Assembly: GCA_945866125.1 (NCBI GenBank) | Contig: CAMBFZ010000013.1 | Location: forward strand, 39,500-103,499 | Reading direction: 5' to 3' | Origin: Bordetella parapertussis | Lineage (GTDB): Bacteria > Pseudomonadota > Gammaproteobacteria > Burkholderiales > Burkholderiaceae_D | DNA: 64,000 bases | Shown here: positions 44,833 through 52,751 of the stretch, piece by piece | Position numbering within the stretch: position 1 is the stretch's first letter | Layout of the letters: every line of letters begins with the position of its first letter | Position numbers and translations under genes: made by a program | Notes under the pieces: model-generated | The model's input: only the letters and a program-made list of their open reading frames with translations | Database searches by the model: none | Told to the model about the DNA's origin: nothing

Positions 44833-45990
44833 ATGAACCGAACCCGCACACCACAATTTTTTCTGCCAACACAGCAGGATTGGATCAACGAGACGAGCGG
44901 TATCTCCGCTCGCCCTCAGGTAGGCGTAAGCGTGCTTGCCCCGACCGCTCCACCCAGACAGAAAAATGCCAGCACAGTCGCCTGCAGCGTACCAGCGCAA
45001 GCAGACTTTCCGGCGGGTACACGAGCCCAACTGCACCCAACGGCAAGAGGCAAGGGTCCATCCGATGCGACGCCGTCGGTGGCATCCTTTGCTTCAATCA
45101 AAGATGACACCACAGATCAATTCAACGCCCTCTATGCGACTGGACAAAACAGTGTCACTTCACGCTTGGGCCGCAAGGAGCGCACAACGAAGCAGCAGCG
45201 TGCTGAATTACGCGCATGGCGCAATACGCCAACAGGGGGCCAGTGCTTTAGCATTTCGCCACCCGCCGCTTATGCCGCCGCAAAAAATAATCGGCCCGAC
45301 TCCCTGATGGAACAACTTTTGCCACCAGATGGGGGACTGCGCCAAAAGCTCGATCCCTTTTCTGGTGCCTTTCGCGATCCCGCCACAGGACTTTATGTCG
45401 AACTCAAACAACTACCCAACAACAACGGCAAGCCCAGCTACGCGCTGTGTATTACCGGCACGGGGCGAGGCGAGGCCACTCGTGCGCAACTGGCAACCAA
45501 TCTCCTCAATTTCATCGGATTTGGCGGTGTCCCGCCTGCCTACCGGCAAGCGGCGATGCTCGCCGCAGCGTTACAGAAAAAATTTGCGGCTGAAGGCGGC
45601 GAACTCTGCCTGGTCGGTCATTCGCTTGGTGGCGGAATCGCCAACTACGCGGGATTAAAAACGAATCTTCATGCCACCTGCTACAACCCTGCAGCGCTAG
45701 GCGGCGCGTGCTTGAATGATCTTGAAAAAACCGGCTGCCTCAACGCCGACACGCAGGCCAAACAAAAAATCGTTAGGATTAAAGGTGATCCCGTCAGCAG
45801 CGAGCGCGTCCAACAAGCTCTCGTTTCTTTTCTTTCAATCAGTACTTATTTTCATATCAGATTGCCCTGTTCAATCGGGCAGGTCTATGAAATTCCAAAA
45901 AATAAATCATCCAACTTTTTCACTGCCATCGATACACACCGACTGCGTGTCTTTGAACCGGCATATAAAGTCGCCGACGAAGGAAATTGA
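44833..45990 (+). CDS. GHSLGG-type lipase, putative secreted effector
   Basis: A 385-residue protein. The first ~130 residues are polar and low in order with no Sec signal. An alpha/beta-hydrolase lipase region follows: YALCITGTGRGEATRAQL, the nucleophile elbow LVGHSLGGGIANYAGL (Ser264), then TCYNPAALG, a probable Asp in IVRIKGDPVS, and a His in DTHRLRVFE near the end. This is the layout of class 3 lipase or phospholipase effectors. It begins one base after the SopB-like stop, so the two are one operon and both may act on host membrane lipids. Substrate unknown; secretion by T3SS is inferred from context only. Confidence 0.8.
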   Translation: MNRTRTPQFFLPTQQDWINETSGISARPQVGVSVLAPTAPPRQKNASTVACSVPAQADFPAGTRAQLHPTARGKGPSDATPSVASFASIKDDTTDQFNALYATGQNSVTSRLGRKERTTKQQRAELRAWRNTPTGGQCFSISPPAAYAAAKNNRPDSLMEQLLPPDGGLRQKLDPFSGAFRDPATGLYVELKQLPNNNGKPSYALCITGTGRGEATRAQLATNLLNFIGFGGVPPAYRQAAMLAAALQKKFAAEGGELCLVGHSLGGGIANYAGLKTNLHATCYNPAALGGACLNDLEKTGCLNADTQAKQKIVRIKGDPVSSERVQQALVSFLSISTYFHIRLPCSIGQVYEIPKNKSSNFFTAIDTHRLRVFEPAYKVADEGN

Positions 45991-46035
45991 TTCCCCCCAA
46001 TTTACTCACTTGTCCAACGCAACGCTTTTTAGAGC

Positions 46036-46491
46036 ATGACCATGGAAAGTAAAAGTAAAGTCAACCAATAACTCCACAACCGCGCACCGGGCTCACAGCT
46101 TGATGACGCTGGCGTGGCTGCCTTGCAGCGCGATGCAGACACACTGATCGTGGTAGAAGTACCAGAGCGAAGCGAAACCTGTCATCTCTACGCGCCGGTC
46201 GCCGCCCTGCCCAACGACGACCAGGAAGCTGCACTGCGAACCCCGCTCGAATTGAATCGTTTCGCTCGCCCGCTCGGCGCCTGTTGGCTAGCGTGGGATC
46301 CTGAGGCGCAGGTGCTGACGCTCTGCCACAATCTCTCCATCGATAAAAGTGATGAGGTCGTGTTTAACAACACACTGGATAATTTCCTGCATTCGCTGGA
46401 TACGGCCCGCGCGCAGTTTGCCTCGTCCTCGGCGCCGGTGGTGGCGCCAGCTAGCCCGCGCTACGATTTTCATCTGGTGCAGCAGGGCTGA
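46036..46491 (+). pseudogene. CesT-type (class I) T3SS chaperone frame with an in-frame TAA at codon 12
   Basis: From the ATG at 46036 (or 46042) the frame reads MTMESKSKVNQ, then TAA at 46069-46071, then continues open to 46491 with LDDAGVAALQRDADTLIVVE, LYAPVAALPNDDQEAALRT, ACWLAWDPEAQVLTLCHNL and DEVVFNNTLDNFLHSLDTA. The second part fits the SicP/CesT fold, and the distance from the ATG to the first LDDAG strand is normal if the stop is ignored. The stop removes or separates helix 1. Translation could restart at GTG 46114. It follows the lipase gene by 45 bases and would be its or the phosphatase's chaperone. It may be a pseudogene, a restart gene or a base-call error. Confidence 0.65.
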
Positions 46492-46501
46492 CTGCGCCGT
46501 C

Positions 46502-46536
46502 TTCGATCGATCGTGGTGGCCTCACTCGGGTATAAT
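46502..46536 (+). promoter_or_regulatory. Probable prfB promoter
   Basis: TATAAT (46531-46536) lies 29 bases before the prfB ATG. The -35 region (about 46502-46513, TTCGATCGATCG) matches consensus only weakly. Confidence 0.55.
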
Positions 46537-46565
46537 TGCGGGTTTTATCGAACTGCGATAACACC

Positions 46566-47670
46566 ATGGAAGCCGAACGCTTAAACGCCCTCTCCGCCTT
46601 GCTCACCGACCTTACGGCGCGTGAGCTTGATCTGCGGAGGTATCTTTGACTTCGACCTGAAGTCAGAGAAACTCGAACAAGTCAACGCTGAGCTCGAAGA
46701 TCCCAAAGTCTGGGAAGAGCCCAAGCGTGCCCAAGATCTGGGTAAAGAGAAAAAATCCCTCGAAGCCGTTGTTGATTCGCTGACTCAGATTGATGCCGGT
46801 CTGCGTGATGCATCGGATCTGTTTGTAATGGCCCGCGAAGAAAACGACGAGGACACGCTCATCGCCGTTGAGACCGACACCCACGATTTGCAAAAGCAGA
46901 TCGAAGCGATGGAATTTCGCCGGATGTTCTCCAACCCGCTCGACAAAAATAATTGCTTCATCGACATTCAGGCAGGTGCCGGCGGAACCGAAGCACAAGA
47001 CTGGGCCTCTATGTTGTTGCGCCAATACCTGCGCTACTGCGAACGCAAAGGCTTCAAAACAGAAATACTCGAGCAATCCGATGGCGAAGTCGCAGGCATC
47101 AAGACCGCCACGATCAAGGTCGAGGGCGACTACGCCTATGGCTTTTTACGCACCGAGACCGGCGTACATAGGCTGGTGCGCAAGTCGCCATTTGACTCGG
47201 CCAATGGCCGTCATACGTCTTTTTCAAGTTTGTTTGTTTATCCGGAAGTCGACGACTCCATTGAGATCGATGTCAACCCGGCTGACGTCCGCGTTGATAC
47301 CTATCGGGCGTCCGGCGCCGGCGGCCAGCACATCAATAAAACCGACTCCGCTGTTCGCCTGACCCATGGCCCGACTGGTATCGTTGTGCAATGCCAAAAC
47401 GACCGCAGTCAGCACCGCAACCGCGCCGAAGCCTGGGCGATGCTGAAGTCCCGCTTGTATGAACACGAACTCCGCAAACGTATGAGCGACCAGCAAAAGC
47501 TGGAAGACTCCAAAACTGATATCGGCTGGGGTCATCAGATTCGCTCTTATGTGCTCGACCAATCGCGCATCAAGGACTTGCGCACTAACTACGAGGTTGG
47601 CAACACCAAAGCGGTGCTGGACGGCGATCTCGATGACTTCATTGCTGCATCATTAAAACAAGGTGTTTAA
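46566..47670 (+). CDS. prfB: Peptide chain release factor 2, with programmed +1 frameshift
   Basis: Made by joining 46566-46646 and 46648-47670, giving 367 residues. The first 27 codons end at CTT followed by an in-frame TGA; skipping one base continues as DFDLKSEKLEQVNAELEDP. The stop-codon recognition motif is SPF (VRKSPFDSANG), and the catalytic motif is GAGGQHINKTDSAVRL. RF2 ends translation at UGA and UAA and controls its own level through the frameshift. The gene sits between the two T3SS-related blocks and is followed by lysS, the usual prfB-lysS order. Confidence 0.97.
46635..46650 (+). promoter_or_regulatory. RF2 recoding site
   Basis: GGAGGTATCTTTGAC (46636-46650) holds the internal Shine-Dalgarno GGAGGT, the slippery CTT and the TGA with C after it. 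This is the standard arrangement for +1 shifting: low RF2 lets the ribosome move from CUU to UUU and read GAC. Confidence 0.97.
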
Positions 47671-47677
47671 TAAAATC

Positions 47678-49207
47678 ATGATGACCGACAAATACGAAGC
47701 CGTTCAAGAAGAAAAAGACGAAAACTCCATCATTGCCGAGCGCCGTGCAAAGCTAGCCGCAATCCGCTCGCAGGGTGTGGCCTTTCCCAATGACTTCAAA
47801 CCGCAGCACAAGGCAGCGGCGCTGCATGCGCAATACGGCCAGACCGAGCGCGACGCGCTCGAAGCTGATCCTGTCACCGTCGTAGTAGCAGGACGGATGA
47901 TGCTCAAGCGCGTGATGGGCAAAGCATCTTTTGCAACCATTCAAGATGCATCCGGTACGCGCGCCGATGGCCGCATTCAGCTCTATATCACCAACGAACT
48001 CGTTGGCGAAGCCACGCATGAAGCGTTCAAGCACTTTGACAGCGGCGATATTCTCGGTGCGGTGGGTACGCTCTTCAAAACCAAGACCGGCGAACTCTCC
48101 ATCAAGGTCACCACGCTGCGGCTGTTGACTAAGTCGCTGCGTCCGCTTCCGGATAAATTTCACGGACTCGCTGATCAAGAAACCAAATACCGGCAGCGCT
48201 ATGTCGATCTGATCATGAACGAAGAGACGCGCCGTACCTTTAAGGCGCGTACTGATGCGATGTCGTCGATCCGGCGTTTTATGGATAGCCACGATTTCAT
48301 GGAAGTCGAAACGCCGATGCTGCATGTGATTCCCGGCGGCGCGGCGGCCAAGCCCTTTATTACGCACCACAACGCGCTCGACATGGAAATGTTCTTGCGC
48401 ATCGCACCGGAGCTTTACCTCAAGCGTCTGGTGGTCGGTGGCTTTGATCGGGTATTTGAAGTCAATCGTAATTTCCGTAATGAAGGCGTCTCACCGCGCC
48501 ACAATCCGGAATTCACGATGATGGAATTTTATGCGGCTTACGTGGATTACAAATGGCTGATGGATTTTACCGAAGCCGTAATCCGTCAAGCGGCTGTCGA
48601 CGCGCATGGCACGGCCCAGTTGCATTATCAGGGGCGTGAGCTTGACTTATCCAAGCCCTTTCATCGGATGACGATTGTAGGCGCCATTAATAAGTTTGCA
48701 CCGCACTATACGTCAGCGCAATTACACGACATGGAATTTATTCAGGCTGAACTGAAAAAATTCGGTGTCAAGCCGCATGCACATGCGGGACTCGGTGCGC
48801 TGCAATTAGCCTTGTTTGAAGAAACAGCCGAATCACAATTGTGGGAGCCGACTTACATCATTGATTATCCGGTTGAGGTGTCGCCGTTGGCACGTGCATC
48901 CGACAGTAATCCGGCAATCACGGAGCGCTTTGAATTGTTCATTACCGGTCGCGAAATTGCGAACGGATTTTCGGAATTAAACGACGCCGAAGATCAGGCC
49001 GCTCGCTTTCATGCCCAAGTCGCAGCCAAGCAGGCCGGCGATGATGAGGCCATGTATTACGACGCGGATTTTATTCGGGCGCTCGAATACGGCATGCCAC
49101 CGACGGGCGGCTGTGGGATCGGCATTGACCGCTTGATGATGCTCATTACCGACTCGCCCAATATTCGCGATGTGATTTTATTTCCGCATCTGCGGCGCGA
49201 AGATTAA
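47678..49207 (+). CDS. lysS: Lysine--tRNA ligase (class II)
   Basis: A 509-residue class II synthetase. It has an N-terminal OB-fold tRNA-binding domain (VVVAGRMMLKRVMGKASFATIQD), motif 1 around DSHDFMEVETPML, motif 2 FEVNRNFRNEGVSPRHNPEF and motif 3 GCGIGIDRLMML. It charges tRNA-Lys. Two adjacent ATG codons (47678, 47681) are possible starts; the gap from prfB is seven bases, so they are co-transcribed. A strong terminator follows. Confidence 0.97.
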   Translation: MMTDKYEAVQEEKDENSIIAERRAKLAAIRSQGVAFPNDFKPQHKAAALHAQYGQTERDALEADPVTVVVAGRMMLKRVMGKASFATIQDASGTRADGRIQLYITNELVGEATHEAFKHFDSGDILGAVGTLFKTKTGELSIKVTTLRLLTKSLRPLPDKFHGLADQETKYRQRYVDLIMNEETRRTFKARTDAMSSIRRFMDSHDFMEVETPMLHVIPGGAAAKPFITHHNALDMEMFLRIAPELYLKRLVVGGFDRVFEVNRNFRNEGVSPRHNPEFTMMEFYAAYVDYKWLMDFTEAVIRQAAVDAHGTAQLHYQGRELDLSKPFHRMTIVGAINKFAPHYTSAQLHDMEFIQAELKKFGVKPHAHAGLGALQLALFEETAESQLWEPTYIIDYPVEVSPLARASDSNPAITERFELFITGREIANGFSELNDAEDQAARFHAQVAAKQAGDDEAMYYDADFIRALEYGMPPTGGCGIGIDRLMMLITDSPNIRDVILFPHLRRED

Positions 49208-49225
49208 CGTAGGTTTTGCTCGATC

Positions 49226-49258
49226 AAGCTCCCGTGCGTAAGCCCGGGAGCTTTTTTT
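49226..49258 (+). terminator. Rho-independent terminator of prfB-lysS
   Basis: AAGCTCCCG (49226-49234) and CGGGAGCTT (49245-49253) form a perfect 9-bp stem with a 10-base loop, followed by a run of seven T. Confidence 0.95.
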
Positions 49259-49391
49259 ACGTCCATTTTTTGTCATTAGTTTGTCACAAAAGATTCTAGT
49301 GGAAAGGTGGAATTTTTAACATGATCAACACACTCATTCTCAAATTCAAATTTATCCCGCGCCGCGGGCAATTCATTGACCGGGAGTGCCT

Positions 49392-49832
49392 ATGTGGAAT
49401 ACCAGACTCAACTTATTATTTCAAGAATTCTGTACCCTGGCTGGTACCCAGAGCTTATTAGAAGAGATTCTAAAAAACGGCAATCTGCAGGTAGATGGAA
49501 TTTTATTCACCTGCATGCCGTCATTAAAAAATGATAGCGATCTGCGTATCTTTACGCAGTTTGGTCAAGCACCAAAAGCCAGGCTATTAGCGATCTATCG
49601 ACGGCTGCTTGAGATTAATGTGCTTCTGCCTCGGGGTGCGGGCGAACGGCTTGGCGTTGATCCTGACACGGGCGCCGTCATTTTTATTTTTGAATTAAGT
49701 TCACCCAGCGCCGAGCAACTTCTGCACAGTGTGCGTCGCGCCAGCCTTCAGGCACAGGCCTGGCGACGTGATTTTTTTCTTGATGATGACGCGCTTGCGC
49801 CTCAACCGACTGAATACGCTGTTTCAATTTAA
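49392..49832 (+). CDS. CesT-family class I T3SS chaperone
   Basis: A 146-residue acidic protein. Helix 1 NLLFQEFCTLAGTQSLLEEI is followed by strands LQVDGILFTCMPS and DLRIFTQFGQAP, a helix RLLAIYRRLLEINVLLP, then GAGERLGVDPDTGAVIFIFEL and a final amphipathic helix. The order of elements and the LL-xxN-xx-G-x-LGVDP pattern are those of CesT/SicP-type effector chaperones, which act as dimers on the N-terminus of one effector. GGGAG precedes the ATG at 49392; a GTG two codons earlier overlaps it. The next gene begins nine bases after the stop and is its probable client. Confidence 0.82.
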   Translation: MWNTRLNLLFQEFCTLAGTQSLLEEILKNGNLQVDGILFTCMPSLKNDSDLRIFTQFGQAPKARLLAIYRRLLEINVLLPRGAGERLGVDPDTGAVIFIFELSSPSAEQLLHSVRRASLQAQAWRRDFFLDDDALAPQPTEYAVSI

Positions 49833-49841
49833 GAGGCGAAC

Positions 49842-51071
49842 ATGATTCCTCCTCTTACAGAAATCGCCCAGCTGCATCACACCGCGTTAGAAAAAAATCC
49901 GGCATCAGTGGCGGCCCGGTCGATGGCCCCTATTTTAAAAGCGTCGACGGCGCACGCGACACGCGACTTTATTGGCCAATGTCTTGGGCGTACGCTCGGC
50001 TTAAGTGTCTTTGTCGGGCTTGCCCATGCCAGCGTTCACCCGATAGCGTTTCCCTTGATTGCCGGCGGTATCGGGGCGCTGGCGGCTGGCACGCAGGCTT
50101 ATTTGATTAGTGAAGGACAGATTGGCACGACCACCATCGCCCAAAAAGCGGCAGTCGGGCTTTGCACCGTGACAGCAGCCCTAGCCGGCGCCAGCATCGC
50201 CGGGGTGGGAACGATCCAAGCGGTGAGCGCGGTGGCCGTCGGCGCCGTCGCCACGACCACTGTGGCCTTACTCGGGTTGTATCTCTGTACCAAACCTGAA
50301 CAAGAACAAGCACGAGACTTCGGCAAGGCCGTCGCGTTCACGATGGGCACGGCCGCCAGTCTTTGCACCGTCGCTGTGCTCATTCCAGCGTGGTCAGTCC
50401 GTGAATCGACATTGGCCAGCCGAAGCATCGGCGTTCTTTTTGAAGCCACCCTGATTGAGCTTTGCAAGTCATCCTTCGAACAAATTGGTCCTTCGGTCGA
50501 CCGCAAGGCGCTTAATTTTAAAGGCCGATTTGTCACGTCCATGACCGGCATGTTGCCCTACGTAGTAGCTACGGTCATTTTTAATAGTTTCGTGAACAGT
50601 GCAATGAACCCGATTCGCGACTCGCATGAGTTTCTTGATCTCTGGCCTCCCTTGATTGTCGGCGCCTTAGCCAATGCAGTAAGAGGCGCCACCAATGCCG
50701 CTGTCGCTTGGAAATCGCATGCCGACGACAAATTGATGAGCAATGCCGATGCCGCTATTTTGCGGGCAAGCGGCGCGCCTTCGCTACCCGATCCGCAGAA
50801 GATCATACAAAAAACAGCCGTGCGTTTTTTTCTTAGCACTTGCCGCAATGCGGTGTATTTTTATTTACGTGAAAAAGGCTTGCGCGTACTACCTGCGTCC
50901 TGCATTGCGCAATCTTGTTACGCCGTCTTTGCTCAAAACCGAGAGTTGATTGTTGATTTGATGCAAGGCGAAGGCTTGCACGACGAACCCACTCTTACGG
51001 TTCGCGCCACACCGCCGGTGCAGGACGCTCCAACAGCGGAAGAAGTCGTCGTGTCGGACTCCGAAGTTTGA
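49842..51071 (+). CDS. Unrecognised protein with several hydrophobic segments, putative T3SS effector
   Basis: A 409-residue protein without a Sec signal peptide; the first 60 residues are polar. Gly/Ala-rich hydrophobic segments lie at about 48-90, 100-145, 165-187 and 228-248, then a polar region, FFLSTCRNAVYFYLREKGLRVLP, and an acidic tail ending EEVVVSDSEV. I recognise no family. AGAGG precedes the ATG, and a CesT-type chaperone gene lies nine bases upstream, so it is probably that chaperone's client and a membrane-inserting effector. The alternative is an ordinary inner membrane protein. Confidence 0.7.
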   Translation: MIPPLTEIAQLHHTALEKNPASVAARSMAPILKASTAHATRDFIGQCLGRTLGLSVFVGLAHASVHPIAFPLIAGGIGALAAGTQAYLISEGQIGTTTIAQKAAVGLCTVTAALAGASIAGVGTIQAVSAVAVGAVATTTVALLGLYLCTKPEQEQARDFGKAVAFTMGTAASLCTVAVLIPAWSVRESTLASRSIGVLFEATLIELCKSSFEQIGPSVDRKALNFKGRFVTSMTGMLPYVVATVIFNSFVNSAMNPIRDSHEFLDLWPPLIVGALANAVRGATNAAVAWKSHADDKLMSNADAAILRASGAPSLPDPQKIIQKTAVRFFLSTCRNAVYFYLREKGLRVLPASCIAQSCYAVFAQNRELIVDLMQGEGLHDEPTLTVRATPPVQDAPTAEEVVVSDSEV

Positions 51072-51207
51072 TCCGGCGCAGACTATCCTCATTCCTTTAT
51101 GACAAGAACCTTGCATTCGATTACAACGAGCAAGCAACGCGCGGGTGGAACGAAATTTATTCGTTCATGGTCCGACGCACATGCCGATTGATTCACGAGA
51201 GGAAATG

Positions 51208-51807
51208 ATGCAAAGCCTAAAAGATGCCGGAAAAATTCACCCCCTGGTCGCCGTCGCAGCAGCCTCGATCATTATTGTCAGCTTAGTAGGTGTGGCAGCC
51301 ATGACGGGCATGTTGCCCAGCTTGGACAGCACTGCCAAAGTCGAGACTACCGCCGGAATTGCGGCCCCCAATCCTGAAAAGCGTGTAGCAGCAGCGAACC
51401 GTGGAACAGCCTTAGCAACGCAAACCAAGTCACCCGCTAGCTCGCCTGCTCGTGGCAGCGCGGCACAGCATGCTTGCGACAATTGCGGCAAGGTCATCGG
51501 CATACGGGCTATGGAGCAAGCTAGCAAGCCCAGTGGGATCGGCGCGGTAGCAGGCGCGGTCGTAGGTGGCGTAATCGGCAACCAGGTTGGGGGTGGCACC
51601 GGCAAAACGCTGGCCACCGTCGCGGGCGCAGTCGGTGGCGGTTATGCCGGAAACGAGATAGAAAAACGCACAACGAAGACGCTGCGCCATGAAGTCGATG
51701 TACAAATGGAAGACGGTACCCGTCAAAGCTTTTCTTATGATGCGCAGCCAGACTGGCAAGCCGGTGATAAGGTCAAAGTCGTTGGCGGCGCGCTGCAACG
51801 CCGTTAA
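51208..51807 (+). CDS. Glycine-zipper 2TM-domain membrane protein (SlyB/17-kDa-antigen-like)
   Basis: A protein of about 199 residues. It has an N-terminal uncleaved-looking membrane helix (HPLVAVAAASIIIVSLVGVAAMTG), a Ser/Ala/Lys-rich linker, a CDNC Cys pair, and the glycine zipper GIGAVAGAVVGGVIGNQVGGG with a second GAVGGGYAGNEIEKR. The C-terminal domain (VDVQMEDGTRQSFSYDAQ, then GDKVKVVGGALQRR) is typical of betaproteobacterial glycine-zipper surface proteins. The role is unknown, perhaps envelope integrity. GAGAGGAA precedes tandem ATG codons at 51205 and 51208. Confidence 0.85.
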   Translation: MQSLKDAGKIHPLVAVAAASIIIVSLVGVAAMTGMLPSLDSTAKVETTAGIAAPNPEKRVAAANRGTALATQTKSPASSPARGSAAQHACDNCGKVIGIRAMEQASKPSGIGAVAGAVVGGVIGNQVGGGTGKTLATVAGAVGGGYAGNEIEKRTTKTLRHEVDVQMEDGTRQSFSYDAQPDWQAGDKVKVVGGALQRR

Positions 51808-51954
51808 TGACTAGCTCGCATTGGATTGGGTAGAGGAAAGCTTGATAAAAATCATCTAAATATCAAACTGATAAGTAAAATCCATTTATCTCAGCGACAA
51901 TTAATCCGGCATTTCCAATTTGAAAACGCCGGGTTAATTGAAAGCGAGAATAAG

Positions 51955-52155
51955 ATGAACGAAAATCAAGCAAATGAGCCGCTCACCCAAGAAGAAATCA
52001 ATGGTCTGCACGTCGCGGCAATGGCGTGTGCAGGCCTCGTGTGTGCGGTAGGCCTTGCCCTGCTATTAGGCGACTGGATCACTAACGAAAGCCCAATCAA
52101 AAACCCCCATCCCTTTGGACAGGTGCCGTCCGTGCACATCCTCACGCTGCGCTAA
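51955..52155 (+). CDS. Small single-span membrane protein, unrecognised
   Basis: A 66-residue protein starting MNENQANEPLTQEEINGLH, with one membrane helix (about 21-41, VAAMACAGLVCAVGLALLLG) and a short polar tail. The ATG at 51955 has only a weak GAG upstream; a longer frame to 51826 has no features. It lies 147 bases after the glycine-zipper gene and before the isc terminator. No family recognised; it could be a non-gene, but composition is protein-like. Confidence 0.5.
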   Translation: MNENQANEPLTQEEINGLHVAAMACAGLVCAVGLALLLGDWITNESPIKNPHPFGQVPSVHILTLR

Positions 52156-52186
52156 AAAAAAAAGACACGCAGGCCTAGCGTGTCTT
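52154..52186 (-). terminator. Rho-independent terminator of the isc operon
   Basis: AAGACACGC (52162-52170) and GCGTGTCTT (52178-52186) form a 9-bp stem with a 7-base loop that overlaps the iscX stop codon. On the minus strand it is followed by about ten T. Confidence 0.95.
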
Positions 52187-52379
52187 ACTTGGCTTCCTCA
52201 ATCCATGCCATCAGTATCGCCTCCAGGATTTTCTCACCCGAGTGCGAGGGGTCGTCATCAAAACCATCCAGTGCCATCACCCATTTGTGCAAATCCGTAA
52301 ACCGCACCGTCAAGGGATCGATATCAGGATAGGCGTCATGCAGCTCTTCAGCGATGCGGATAGTGTCGGTCCATTTCAT
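52185..52379 (-). CDS. iscX: Fe-S assembly protein IscX
   Basis: A 64-residue acidic protein starting MKWTDTIRIAEELHDAYPDIDP, with VRFTDLHKWVMALDGFDDDP, the conserved IscX core that binds IscS and iron. It regulates cysteine desulfurase output. It is the last gene of the operon, 12 bases after fdx, with its stop inside the terminator stem. Confidence 0.95.
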   Translation of the reverse strand: MKWTDTIRIAEELHDAYPDIDPLTVRFTDLHKWVMALDGFDDDPSHSGEKILEAILMAWIEEAK

Positions 52380-52391
52380 CTCCTGCTCCGG

Positions 52392-52730
52392 TCAGTGATT
52401 TTCGCGGGCATGATTAATGGTGTACTTGGGAATCTCCACCACCAGATCCACCGTACCCACCATGGCCTGGCATGACAAACGGGAAGTCGCTTCCAGCCCC
52501 CATGCCATATCAAGCAGGTCTTCTTCTTTTTCTTCGGCTTCATTGAGCGAACTGTAGCCTTCTCTCACCACCACATGGCAGGTTGTGCAGGCACAGGATT
52601 TTTCGCAAGCGTGCTCGATCTCGATATCATTTTCAAGCAACGCGTCACAAATAGAGACGCCGCTGGCAACATCCAGCACAGCACCTTCCGGGCACAGCGA
52701 TTCGTGGGGCAACACAACGATTTGAGGCAC
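52392..52730 (-). CDS. fdx: ISC-type [2Fe-2S] ferredoxin
   Basis: A 112-residue adrenodoxin-like ferredoxin with cluster ligands in HACEKSCACTTCHVVV and a fourth Cys in RLSCQAMVG. It donates electrons for cluster assembly on IscU. It lies between hscA and iscX. Confidence 0.97.
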   Translation of the reverse strand: MPQIVVLPHESLCPEGAVLDVASGVSICDALLENDIEIEHACEKSCACTTCHVVVREGYSSLNEAEEKEEDLLDMAWGLEATSRLSCQAMVGTVDLVVEIPKYTINHARENH

Positions 52731-52751
52731 AGTGATTTTCCTTAGCGATTT

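Noticed and set aside
46621..47670. prfB looks frameshifted, with an in-frame TGA after 27 codons
   Set aside because: The signal GGAGGT-ATCTTTGAC is the standard RF2 recoding site; the gene is intact.
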